From: Beroe ovata
Lineage: Eukaryota; Ctenophora; Nuda; Beroida; Beroidae
Assembly: GCA_946803715.1 (NCBI GenBank)
Contig: CAMPET010000015.1
Coordinates: forward strand, 99,190 to 134,648
Reading direction: 5' to 3'
Length of the DNA stretch: 35,459 bases
Below, piece after piece: positions 1 to 10,978 of the stretch. How positions within the stretch are numbered: position 1 is the stretch's first letter; each line of letters begins with the position of its first letter. The position numbers and the translations under genes are program-made. The notes under the pieces are model-generated. The model saw only the letters and a list, made by a program, of their open reading frames with translations, did no database searches and was not told where the DNA came from.

Positions 1-26
1 GTGTGTGTGTGTGTGTGTGTGTGTGT
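1..26. repeat. (GT)n microsatellite at window start
   Basis: Thirteen uninterrupted GT dinucleotides open the window. The opposite end is also a dinucleotide run, so the window may be a contig that broke at microsatellites. Confidence 0.95.
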
Positions 27-378
27 TTGATATAACGTTTATCAAGCTAAAACACCGCATATATTCTTGTTTTCTGCTCTGGCGTGAAAAGTCACAGCTA
101 AATATCACAGCCGTTTATCGCAACGTCTCTCTCTCTCTCGAGACAGATATATTACGTGTGGTACACAGTTTAACCCCCGCGAATTGTCGTGATAAAAGCA
201 TGTGGCGGGGCGGGCCGCAAGCGAATGGTTAATATACACACGCAGCAACGTGTTAGCAGAGATAACTGGGCGACTTACAGGGTGATCCGGTACTGCATGT
301 GTCTGTAGCCGTGACGTGAGGGATCAGACATTCGACAATATTAGATTATCGGACGATCCAAACACGCTGTACGTAACA

Positions 379-445
379 CTCCCTAGCTAAGCCGGTTTAG
401 CATCACCACAGACACTGGAGGTATAGGACTCCCTAGCTAAGCCAG
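379..445. repeat. short direct repeat, 49-bp spacing
   Basis: The string actccctagctaagcc occurs twice about 49 bp apart. The second copy runs into a cagggaggg tail. Its function is unknown; it may be the edge of a degraded mobile element. Confidence 0.5.
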
Positions 446-1494
446 GGAGGGATTGAAGGTCGGCGACGGTAAACCAGGAACCAATATGTCCACTGGGTGT
501 CTGGTGGACTGTAGAGCCCGGCCGGCGACCCCTCCCCACAACGGGTAGACCGAAAATATATAATATTTTCATATTGGGCTCTTCAATGCGTGATCGGTAC
601 AAAGATGGAGGGGTGTATGAAATATACGCCAAAACAGACGCAGGTGGATATCATCACTGTGTGACAAATAATCGACTCTGCACAGCTAATGCCCAATTCT
701 AATTCATGGAGCTCTTAGCATGCCAATTGCAGGCAGTGTATAATCGGTTTAGTTGTCGTTTAACGCCAATAAGTCATGTCAAATAGCTGAAGCTATGGAT
801 CAATTCCAAGTTTTGGTATGAAAATATCACCCTGCCCTAACGAAAGCGCCAAGACACACGCAACAATAGTGTCATGGTACACGGTTCAAGTGCAGACGTG
901 TCGGCTCAGTGTGAAATGAACTGCCATCCAGCAGTAATATTGAAATTAAAACCATGCATTTCACCCTAATGGTGTGAGAATCGCACAACCAACTTCTCTG
1001 GGCGTGGTACATTGCACGATTGTTTTAGAATAGATAAGATTTATTGGTCTGGGTCTCGGAGGAATTTTTCAACTCAAGGAGACTCGAATAACAGCTTCCA
1101 CTCAAGCTATCGAGTTAAGTGAAACAAAAGCGAGTACACCAATCGTCAAACAGTGTTCATTTCCTGCTCGAAGATTAACGTGCTATGATGTCAAACAGTA
1201 CTCAGTAAATTTTGTAAAATTTCCTGCCCATCGCACTAACCAAATTCTAAGAACTTTGACGAACAGTTACACGTGCATTAGAGTTTTAAAACGAGTGCAA
1301 ACAGACGGGTGCTCTTAACAAAGTTATATAGAAAAGGTATGATTGCTTTGGATACAAGAAATAATCAAAAATCGTGTGCAGTCTAATTCTCATACCTGAA
1401 TCTTTCTGATCGCTGTTTATCCCATCAATCACGTGGATACTGCGCATGAGTCTATCCAATCCGCTGTCGATCACGCACCGCAAGTCAGTTTTCA

Positions 1495-1552
1495 GCGTGA
1501 TCACTACGTAACCATGACGTCACGCGTGATCACTACGTAACCATGACGTCAC
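1495..1552. repeat. perfect 29-bp tandem duplication containing CRE palindromes
   Basis: Two exact adjacent copies of a 29-bp unit (1495-1523 and 1524-1552). Each holds the palindrome TGACGTCA, the consensus ATF/CREB site, and a TACGTA palindrome. No gene starts within 3 kb, so regulatory use is speculative. Confidence 0.8.
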
Positions 1553-2170
1553 TTCGTAGGTGTTCACAGTGCACCATGCATTATGCACATTGCACACTTC
1601 TCACTTCATAGGAATCTGAATGCGGATAACCTTGTTAACATCCATTCGTAGTGAGAATTCTCCAATAATCAGTTCTTGGAAATTATAGCAGGGAATCAAT
1701 CAACTCCCGAAGGAATAATGAAATAAATCCTTTTCCCTCTTATAGCGCCGATATTCCGGATATAGACGACACAGGACGGCTTCAAGAGTTTGATATCCCA
1801 CTCAGCTACAACTGGAGGGCACTGGGACACCAGTAGGGGAGCTGAGGGTGAATACTGGGCATACTCGACAGTCAAACCTCCTAGGGCTCAAATCAAGAAG
1901 AGGGAACTGATCCATTCAATTCAAACGAATGCTTTGGCGTTTAAAGAAGGTTGTCATGCTAATTCCTAAGATGTTGGACCCGTGCCATGAGACTCAGATC
2001 GTCGCATCAATTTCCCCGTTATCAGCTCTAATCTCAACTCAGCAAGGAGGCTTTTTCAAGTACGAATGTGGCCCATTCGATGCATTCGTCAGTATTACTG
2101 TAGCCCGGGCGGGGAGACACATGCCATGACCAGTGTAGGTCCCGATTCCGAGTACATCTTCGAAAAAAAA

Positions 2171-2250
2171 CAGATGGGGACGACGGCTACATTTGGTGGG
2201 TGAGAAAGTGCAGATGGGGACGACGGCTAAATTTGATGGGTGAGAAAGTG
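2171..2250. repeat. 40-bp tandem repeat, two copies
   Basis: Two adjacent 40-bp units starting cagatggggacgacggct differ at about two positions. Confidence 0.9.
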
Positions 2251-2394
2251 CAGGGGGTCAGAGATTGTGGTACCGACTCAGCCATATCTTACCCAGTTCT
2301 GGAGGCAAATGACAGGCAAGAGAAAAGAGAGAAGATGATCAGTAGAAGGATGAACATAAATCAATGAGAACATTTTACTAGTACTACGGGGGAC

Positions 2395-2470
2395 GGACGC
2401 TAGGTCGGCAGCGGATGACCAGGGTGGACGCTAGGTCGGGAGACTCCCACAGGGTGGACGCTAGGTCGGG
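2395..2470. repeat. 30-bp-period repeat, three copies of ggacgctaggtcgg
   Basis: The core ggacgctaggtcgg starts at 2395, 2426 and 2456. The last two copies share longer flanks (agggt before, gaga after). Confidence 0.85.
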
Positions 2471-3434
2471 AGATTTGGATGTTTCCTTACGCTGATTAGG
2501 CGACATGCATATAACATGTCATACACTCGGAGCAAAGCCAGAAAACGAGGACAGCAGTTCGAGAAGCCTAATTAGAGCGCTAACATGCAAAGTAGAGGTA
2601 GGACTGCTCCAACTGCACTGCATTGAGGAAGATGGTTCCAGGTCTCGGTAGAGAATCGAGCGAGCACGTCTACCCCTGACCCAAGTCCTATCCTATGCAT
2701 CCTCATTAAATCCTCATTTATACTCCGAGTTTGATAACAGAGAATGGAGGCTTTGTACTTACCCATTGACCGTGCAGCAGCCTGATTGATCCAAATCATG
2801 GAGTTCTCCGCCATCGTAATGAGTACCGCCAATACTATTGATTATAAATCATGTGACCTATGGAACGAGAAATTTGGGTAAAAGAAGACAATTTCAATAA
2901 AAAGAGCAAGGCACTTGAATATCAAAATAAGAATGCTATGTCTTTGGAGCAATGGAATCTTCATATGAGAGTTGTGCCGCGCATAACAAATGCTCACAAC
3001 TACTTTTTACGTTACAAAAACAGGTGATTTGATGCAAAGCAAATATTTCCAGCACTTGAAACTGTAAAGCCGCGCGCGCACGTACGCACGCATTCTATGA
3101 GACAAGACTGTGCCGATCCGCAAAATCCAATCGAGCAAGATGTTAGCATTAAAAACTGAATTCAATAAATATCGTTTCTCTTCAACTAAATACTTTTGAA
3201 AAGATATTGGGTCAAGAGAATGGCTGTCAAGTTCCTCTCACTCAAATAAATTAGATTAAAAAGAAAATCGTAAAAATTAATCATGATAGGAGCAAGAATT
3301 GGGGGGGGGATCTTATTGCTGCTTGCACTCCTCTTTTTGCACGTCCGTTACAGTTTCATTAGCAACCACATTTTCATTATTCTCCACTTCTTCATCCTGT
3401 GTGAGAGAGGGGGGTTAGGTCAGGGGGGGGGGAT

Positions 3435-3943
3435 AATTTCACATTTCACCAGCGATCACACGAGTGAAATCTCCTACAGACAAATCCTACAGAACAAATG
3501 ACGTCACATACACAGCTGTAATCGATAAAGCTTCCCTATACAGCTATCACAAAGAAGCCACTGAAACTCGCACTGATACATACATATTATATCTATTCGT
3601 TCTTCTGTCTCACAGAAAGACTAGCATTGCTCCTTATATGTACTTTAGAGGCGTGTTGCGCACGCACAGGACTTATATAGTGTCCTGCGCGCAGGACACT
3701 ATATTCCATATAGATGTCGACTGCGCAGCAGGAGNAATTTCACATTTCACCAGCGATCACACGAGTGAAATCTCCTACATAACAAATCCTACAGAACAAA
3801 TGACGTCACAAACACAGCTGTAATCGATAAAGCTTCCCTATACAGCTATCACAAAGAAGCCACTGAAACTCGCACAGATACATACAAATTATATTCGTTC
3901 TTCTGTCTCACAGAAAGACTAGCATTGCTCCTAATATATGTAC
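3435..3943. repeat. ~209-bp direct duplication around a palindrome
   Basis: The segment at 3435-3643 is repeated almost unchanged at 3736-3943, with only a few substitutions and short indels. The second copy begins immediately after the ambiguous base N at 3735. The 92-bp spacer includes a perfect 30-bp palindrome. An ORF of 119 codons spans both copies and the N but resembles no family and is probably not coding. It is either a genuine duplication or an assembly join of two haplotypes. Confidence 0.9.
3675..3704. repeat. perfect 30-bp palindrome
   Basis: Left arm atatagtgtcctgcg pairs completely with the right arm, centred between 3689 and 3690. It lies between the two copies of the ~209-bp duplication. 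Confidence 0.9.
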
Positions 3944-4356
3944 ATTCACTACGACAAAAGGACCTGGGTTTCTCAGCGATGAATTATTAGCATGAGTATG
4001 GATACTCAGCTCGTATCTCGCTTCTATTCAATGATAGTTACGGTTTGAAATGAATGAAGTCACTTCTAATGTGTCCCATTATATTATTATACAGGGTGTG
4101 CCAATGCTCAGAGATGAATTTAGATAAATAAGTTTTTAGCTGTTTAAAATCACTAGCAATGCACACAGAACACCCCGGATTCCACACTGACCGACCCAAC
4201 CACAGACAGACATCTTGCACATGCGCTGTGCCGTGTGTTCTAGGACTTTGAGGTAATTTTAGGTGACTTTAGGAAGCGATCAAATCTAGCATAATTCAAG
4301 CGTACAAGTGAAGGAGCTGAGTAATGCTGTGTCTGTAAGACGGAAAGATTCGTGAN

Positions 4357-4385
<29 letters not shown>
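4357..4385. repeat. (AC)n microsatellite
   Basis: A 29-bp AC run directly preceded by an ambiguous base at 4356, as expected at a hard-to-assemble simple repeat. Confidence 0.95.
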
Positions 4386-4387
<2 letters not shown>

Positions 4388-4665
4388 TATGCCTGGCAGA
4401 AATAATATTCAATGCAGATTTTAGTGGGAAATGTGCACGAAGTTTGAATATTATGACAGAAATTTAAAATTTGACTGTAGCTACTTCCCCTTGAAACCTC
4501 TTTCCTGCAATTTATACTCGTAACAAGCTGAGTACGGAATCCGGCAGCAACAGTCCTTCACAAAACCTTACTCCTTTATCAATGTTTCTCCTTGACATGT
4601 GACACACTGTATGGAACAAGCGGTACAGTATGATTATACTTGTCCTACTACAAGCATTCTCACTA

Positions 4666-4780
4666 TATGTGGGTACATGGTAGTATGTGGGTACATGGTA
4701 GCATGTGGGTACATGGTAGTATGTGGGTACATGGTAGTATGTGGGTACATGGTAGTATGTGGATACCCGGTACATGGTAG
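4666..4780. repeat. 18-bp minisatellite (about six copies)
   Basis: Units of tatgtgggtacatggtag at 4666, 4684, 4702, 4720, 4738 and 4756. The last is interrupted by a seven-base insertion. The unit length is a multiple of three, so it is open on both strands, but neither reading frame looks like a gene. Confidence 0.95.
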
Positions 4781-5191
4781 TATGCAGTGACCCGCACTGC
4801 TGGAACAGCATACAGGATTGCAGGAATTGCTAGATTAGAACACTGCTCTAAATAGTGGTTAGATTTCGATCAAAATACTATTTAACTAAGAATATTTAAG
4901 GGGAATATAAGAATCCCAGGAAACCACTCTCAGACGTGGAATGATGGATTAAACCACACCCTTATAGCAATACGGGATGTATTACACTGGTCACACTAAT
5001 TATTACAGCGTATACCGTGGATACAAGCGTATACCGTGGATATCATTTCACCTAGATACCACTTAGATACCACCTAGATACCACTTCACTCACTACTGGG
5101 ACCGGGATAATATACACTATACAGAGTACAATGTACACTATATAATACATACACATATGACAGTCATTGTATAAACATTTCACAGTATAAA

Positions 5192-5234
5192 GTACAGTGT
5201 ACACCCCGTATACTAAACAGGGTGTACACTGTAC
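5192..5234. repeat. inverted repeat, 15-bp arms
   Basis: gtacagtgtacaccc at 5192-5206 is the exact reverse complement of 5220-5234, with a 13-nt loop. It lies in a longer GTAC-rich stretch (5100-5245). A similar GTAC-rich run occurs near 35197-35250. Confidence 0.8.
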
Positions 5235-5279
5235 ACTGTACAGGGTTGTTAGCAACCGTCACTCACACAATACTGGTAT

Positions 5280-5383
5280 CTGTCACACACAGACACAGAA
5301 ATACGCACAGTGCACACACAAACACACACACAAACACATATCCAAACTTACACACACACACAAACACACATACACAAACACGC
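5280..5383. repeat. degenerate CA-rich simple repeat
   Basis: Imperfect cacaca tracts interspersed with aaacac and acac blocks. Overlapping ORFs here read as threonine/histidine repeats and are artefacts. Confidence 0.8.
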
Positions 5384-5632
5384 GGACTGTTTAAAATTCA
5401 TATTACATACGGTGTTTAACAAAGTTTACGCAATACATTTAATCATGTCTCATGACATAATACTGTAACAGTGAGATCACACACTCGACAAACGTCCCAT
5501 ACAGCTAATGAATTATTCATGTCAATACCGATTTGGAACGGAGAGAGCAACTTGATGTTACAACCGCGAGTAGTGGGTTGTTATGACAACAGGCAAGGTT
5601 GCTATGATAAGACACGTTGCTATAACACTCAC

Positions 5633-7916
5633 ATAGTCGCTGGTGTCGCTGTAATCTTCATCACTTTCACCATCATCCATATCACTTTCTATGTCAGTAA
5701 CTTCGTTAGTGAAGTACCAGATAGCCTTAGGAATAATCCTCTCTCTGATATACTGACCTATCTGACAGGGAGCACGATCGTATCAGATCAAGAATTAATA
5801 AGGGGATGGTAATTTTAATTTGTATTTGAACATGACGTCATGCTCATGACATGTAACGTAATAGGAATAATAACAGTCCTCTGTCAATAACGATTTTCTG
5901 ACGGATCACGGATATCGATGTATCGGAATTCATGTGATGATATTATGGGGAATATGTTGTAACATTCCCCGCTTCCAATGATCATGTGACAATATATTCC
6001 CATAAATCATGGATCTCGGTGTGGGAACGGCCCCGAAAGATAGCTACCTCGAAGTCAGTGGTGAGGAGAGCCTCCAGCTCCTCGTCTACACTTTCCTCGT
6101 CATCAGGCATGGCGGGCGGGGAGAAGAAGTTGAAGAAACTGTCCTCCTTGATGGTTTTCTGGATCACCCTTGTCTGGCCCTTGCCTCTCATTCTCTGCTT
6201 CTTTTTCACGATTTTCTGAGTCACGTTCTTGCCTGGTAAAATATTCCGATAAGAAAGGAAGCAATCAGAGCAATTGAATGTGAATTTTGATAGATGTTCT
6301 TGGCGCAAATTTTTCACCTTTCTTCCAGTTTATAGTACATCCGGTTGAACCAATGATTTCTGGACCGTCAAATGCAACGGGATCAAACTCATCAGGCTCT
6401 GATTTCATGTGATACGTCTTGGTGAGAACCTAGTCGTGAGACAGAAAGAGAATGAGTATTGAGAACTGAGAAGAAGTATTGCAGGTAAAAAAACAGGACA
6501 AAAAAGGGCCAGGACTTAGAACTAGGATCATAGGATCTGATGCACATTGAACATAAACCTTATCTTCGAAGAACTCATTCTCGGCAAACACAAACTCCAG
6601 TACAAATCCCATGCTATTGCCAGGGAAGGTCACATTGATGTCGAGCAGAGACTCCAGGATCGGCTCATCATGAGGCTGCGTCATCTCCGCCAGTATCTCT
6701 GTGTTCTTGAAGATTGTGACCCAAAAACCAGGGATTCCCTTGGCTTTCTCGTTATCATTATCCTGAAATGAGAGTTCAGGTTGCCGAACATTTATTCACC
6801 TGCATGAGTGGATGATCATTGATCATATTCAATGTGATTAGGCTATCAACTTCTGTGACAGAGTGGTCTTTACGGAACCTCACGGTTTCGATTCCTTGTT
6901 TAACATGCCGTACAGCAAGGATCTCCACCGTGTTCGCCAGGCTAGGCACATAACCACTCTATCTTGACCAAAGTCGATTTTAAAGCAGGTTTCTACCAAA
7001 ACGGGGCACTAATGAGGGTAATGTGACATAGATGTAACGAGACATTGATGTTGTTTTATAGCATATGTATATAAGCACCTCCTCTCAGCTTCAGAACAAT
7101 AGAATTCAGCACAGAAATATGTGATAAGCTGTATAGGTAATTAGATTCATACCACTGTGCTCATTGCTCAGTCAATATCACTAATAACACAGGTGTAACT
7201 TAGGAGAGCGGATGTATGGTAGCTTTACCATGAGCGCGGTACCTATATCAGATGCCATATTGCCTGAGACTCAATGGCTGTCAAGAGTGTAGATATAATA
7301 CTGTATGCTAAAAATTTTATAAGTATGATTTTCTACTCTATCTGGGATGGTGAGTACCTATTTTATTACTGTCTATCCAAAGCCAGAATGGCATTATGTC
7401 ACGTTAATAAGGGTAGGTACTATCAAGTATCCAGATGGTACTAACTTGAGTGGCATCATTGTCCCCTTTTTCCTCTTCACCATGCATGACACACTCTGAA
7501 GGGCTGGGTTCAACTTCTCCTGACACAATCTGAGCTCGTCTCTTGTAAAGGGGACCATACTTTGCTGCATATTCAATCTCAAGTTTGTGAACCTGTTGAA
7601 CATGACAGGTAGGATAATCCCTTCATGACTTGGCATGATAATAAGGCAGTGCAAGATGTGGGTCAGATGATAGCCAAAAAAGACAAACCTGCTTGAAAAA
7701 GTCTGCCTCAATTTTAGTTGTCTCCAACTGGATATTTTTAATTGCATTTACACGTCTCCTGACTTCTGGTAGCAGATCCAGTTCATCAAGTTCTGTCTTC
7801 TTGATAGTCATTTGACCCAGCTTCTCTTGAAGTGCAGCAAGTGTATTAGGGTCCTGTATGGCATTGAAATTATCAATTTCTTCCCCATCAGCCCCCTTCT
7901 TCTCAGTGCTGGTCAT
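5633..7916 (-). CDS. NAP1: nucleosome assembly protein 1 (NAP1-like histone chaperone), last exon unresolved
   Basis: Six exons read on the minus strand: 7689-7916, 7446-7592, 6559-6762, 6318-6429, 6048-6232 and 5633-5761, all GT-AG with agreeing phases, giving 335 residues. The start codon at 7916 is followed by a short acidic leader. LPEVRRRVNAIKNIQ begins the long dimerisation helix. GIPGFWVTIFKN, KSEPDEFDPVAFDGPE and SFFNFFSPP are NAP-domain signatures, and IGQYIRERIIPKAIWYF aligns with the end of the NAP fold. An acidic tail (MDDGESDEDYSD) follows, as in NAP1L1/NAP1L4. The family shuttles H2A-H2B and assembles nucleosomes in nucleus and cytoplasm. The final splice donor at 5632 implies a short last exon that I could not find; without splicing the frame stops at 5558. 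Which NAP1L paralogue it matches cannot be told. Confidence 0.93.
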
Positions 7917-9289
7917 GGCTGATATAGGAGGGATTGTTCCAGATTATGATCAAAATAGAATACTTGTCAAGTGGTTGTGATACACTACCCATTGAGCCAT
8001 ATCAGATGCAACAATGCAACACAGTGCTAATTTAAAACAGTATGAAGATGTTTTTCTTATCAAATGAGGTATTGAGAGTGACTGGACGTCAAGCCTAAAC
8101 TACCATCTCAAAACGTTGAGTACCTTTTAACCTTTCTAATATTTAATAATGACCAACTGCCACTTTTGTTTTTCATGTATAATATGATTAGATATGCTAT
8201 AGATATCCCTTTATTGGGTGGCCTTGTTAACAGTCTAAAAGATTGACTAAGTGCTCTCCCTCAGCACAACAGAGAAGCGTCCTTTAATAAAACAAAATAT
8301 ATTTTATATTCATTGATATTGTGCTGTAAAAAATATAATTCAATGAATGCTTGCCATCTTGTTTGACTTCCATTCCAATTTGCATAGTGTATGGTGGCAA
8401 TACGACACATTTAACCTTGAGTCAGAAGTTCACACAGAGCAGATTCAACAACTCAAGACTTTATCATGTGTAATTGTTCCTCCAATCAGCATGCACAATG
8501 CACATTGTTCCTCATTAACAGTGAAAAAGAATAGAAAGGGCAATGTGATGAAGGCAGATACACCAGAAATGAGCTCCCAGATCACTATTACAGCAGTAGC
8601 ATGTGTCCAGGCCATGGTAACGTGCACTTTTAGTCAACTCAGCAACACTCCATTCCATGATGTACAACTGGTCAAAATGAGCAAACAAACAACCAAATTA
8701 TGATAAAGATTTCAGCAGCTTCGTTTTAGTCAAAACTACAGAAATTTACAGTTTTTTTAGCATATATTGGATCGTGAATTGGCCGCCTATTCAATGCAGA
8801 GCACAGTGAAACATGGGCAACAGTGCAAGAAACAGTAGGAACTGATAAGGTGGTGAATAATGAAAATCGAATCTCACCAACACAACCAAACATGCTTCAG
8901 ATGATTGAACATTGAAGACAGTTAGAGAAAGCCAATTGAATCCAACCTGCATACTTCAACACACTTTAATTCAATTCAACATGATCATAAGCAAGTAGGG
9001 CAAGTAAAGAATAGGGATGAAACTCAGAAAAGTATGGGATTGACCAGGGGTCCTTTCAGAAACTGGCTTAAGTAATAAAGCTGAGTATGGTCAAAATTCA
9101 GACGCAAATTTGCACTACATTTGGGACAAAGTAAAAACTTAGACCTAAACCCCAGATCTTGAACCCTAGAATCACACCTGCTCATGCTGATTGCTGCTCT
9201 ACCAATTGGGTTGTCACATTTTATCTGGCCTCAGTTTCATTGTTTCTCGTTGCAGGCTTTTCCCTACCGTCGACGCGCGCGGAGTTTTT

Positions 9290-9366
9290 TTGCCGGATGT
9301 TATCTGTCCACTGTTTCTTGCGCGCGCCGCGCGCGCACGAAACAGTGGACAGATAACATCCGGCAA
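9290..9366. mobile_element. 77-bp hairpin mini-transposon (hAT-like MITE)
   Basis: Perfect 28-bp terminal inverted repeats start ttgccggatgttatctgtcc (9290-9317 and 9339-9366). They flank a 21-bp loop that is almost pure GC alternation and can itself pair. The flanks are gagttttt and gagtattt, a 7-of-8 match that fits an 8-bp target-site duplication, the length made by hAT transposases. It has no coding capacity. Confidence 0.75.
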
Positions 9367-9497
9367 GAGTATTTGGGTACGGTCACGCACTATGCACTAG
9401 CGTGGGATCGAAGACTAATTCACTATTTTAATTTCTCATGCCATGCGCGCCTTCAATCACTGTAGACAGATGATTCCCCCAAAGTGTGAAGTGGACG

Positions 9498-9562
9498 TTG
9501 TCAGATGTTACCTGACCTGTTTCTCGCGCGCGCCTTCATCTAAGGCCGGTAACATCTGACAA
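9498..9562. mobile_element. 65-bp hairpin mini-transposon with 8-bp target duplication
   Basis: Perfect 15-bp inverted ends ttgtcagatgttacc (9498-9512 and 9548-9562) surround a loop with ctgtttctcgcgcgcgcctt. This resembles the ends and loop of the element at 9290. It is flanked on both sides by the exact octamer agtggacg (9490-9497 and 9563-9570), which fits a hAT-type insertion. Confidence 0.78.
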
Positions 9563-10978
9563 AGTGGACGCAGGATGAGATTGAGACAAAATATAGCATA
9601 CTCATATATATAGTGTTACTGTTGGTAAAATCTGTAAGTTTCAATAAACACAACTATGAAACAGGGTGATTTGAATCGAGAATCGAGTGCCCATGCCCTT
9701 TCAGTTTCAGATATTGCGTAACAGTCCATTAAAACACCCGTCATGGCCATCTTGGGGTCCGTAAGACTAGGGGCCAAAAAGGGTCCATTAGGCCCTAATT
9801 TTAAATGCCCAAATCGATTCAAAAACACTCTTACATTAATCAGTTGATGTCACTCTATACTACTACATACTATTACTAAAGCGACTTTTTGAGCCAATTT
9901 GGCCGTGAAAAGGTCCACACAAGCTGCTTTAGTTCTATTTCTACTTTCGGGAATGTTTTCTCACAAAATGGAACTAAAACCCATTTTGGAGTTCCACTTC
10001 ATGGCCAGATTTGAGACAAACACCTCACTTCATATGAAACACCTCATATCAAGGATATAGTCCGCACAGGGTATCCACTGCACTGAGGCAGCCGCCGCTG
10101 TGGGTATCCTCTGAGGTAGACATCTATGGAGTTAACCGACGTTAATCCTGAAACTGAAAGTGAAAAATGAGCATTAAAGTTTACACTTTATACAGGATAG
10201 TGGAAAGGTCATTTTTGTGGGTCACATGACCCACAAGACTGCTAGAGAGCAACCAAATTTGAAATTGAGACTTTTCATCGTCATCATAAAATCGAAAACA
10301 TGGATTGAAATGATCATGTCACTCGAGCTGTAAAGCCGTTGGAATCCGATACTCGTCAGCTCACAGGGCTTCCACAGGGTTCCCACCTGCTCATTAAAGT
10401 ATTTCACTGGTAACGGTGGGGGTGGCTGCATATCATTATCACGCGTCGAGAATCACGTGATCTTCTCCCCTCGTATGAGTGAGAGCACTCCCGGGTCCCT
10501 TGATTAAATTCTGATTACTCTTTGATTCCGATATTCACTTTCTCCTGAAACGTTTGTTATCGATGAGTATTTGTGAGTGGCGTCATGGTCAACAATTTAA
10601 TCATCATCTATTAAGTACTACCAATCAACATTTGACCACATGGAGGTTAACAGCAATTAATACCCTAAATTCTGAGATGCCTTGTGGTTCTTTGCTAAGA
10701 GACCGATTGTGAATGTGTTACAGCAGCAGTTATTAATTGGCGTCTCTCGCAACAACCAACAGTCGCTTAGTCCAATTAACGTGGTCACACATCTTCAGTA
10801 GTGATATGTATGATATCCGTTTTCAATCCGAGATATTATACCATGTACAGTACCTGCTGGAGAAAGAAGTGATAGACCATACAGCACAAATATACGCATT
10901 TCTTCCCATTGATTTACTCTCACAGTTTTCGCAAATACTCACTCCATCGATACAATTTTATAGGCGTGTCTATGTGTG

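Larger units (their letters stand above)
27..5632. other. gene-poor, repeat-rich intergenic stretch
   Basis: No ORF here resembles a protein family I know, and no chain of exons with splice sites and consistent phase could be built. The content is microsatellites, minisatellites, short tandem duplications and palindromes, listed separately. A last exon of the neighbouring NAP1 gene may lie near the right edge but was not identified. Confidence 0.6.
7917..10978. other. intergenic region between NAP1 and GPCR 1
   Basis: No coding exon was recognised. The longest plus-strand ORF (8347-8703, 118 codons) resembles nothing known and lacks supporting splice structure. The region holds two palindromic mini-elements (9290-9366 and 9498-9562) and presumably the NAP1 promoter on the left and the GPCR promoter on the right. 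Confidence 0.6.

Noticed and set aside
3464-3823. 119-codon plus-strand ORF
   Set aside because: It runs through both duplicate copies and an ambiguous base, and matches no family.
4666-4780. Regular repeats that could suggest a CRISPR-like array
   Set aside because: Units are contiguous 18-bp copies without unique spacers and the genome is animal; this is a minisatellite.
5558-5632. Read-through extension of the last resolved NAP1 exon
   Set aside because: It would add a hydrophobic tail to an acidic chaperone, and a good donor (TAT|gtgagt) precedes it.
8347-8703. 118-codon plus-strand ORF between NAP1 and GPCR 1
   Set aside because: Composition and sequence resemble no protein, and there are no splice partners; likely chance.
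10976-10978. GTG start one codon before the GPCR 1 ATG
   Set aside because: Animal initiation is at the ATG at 10979; GTG is only an artefact of a bacterial start set.
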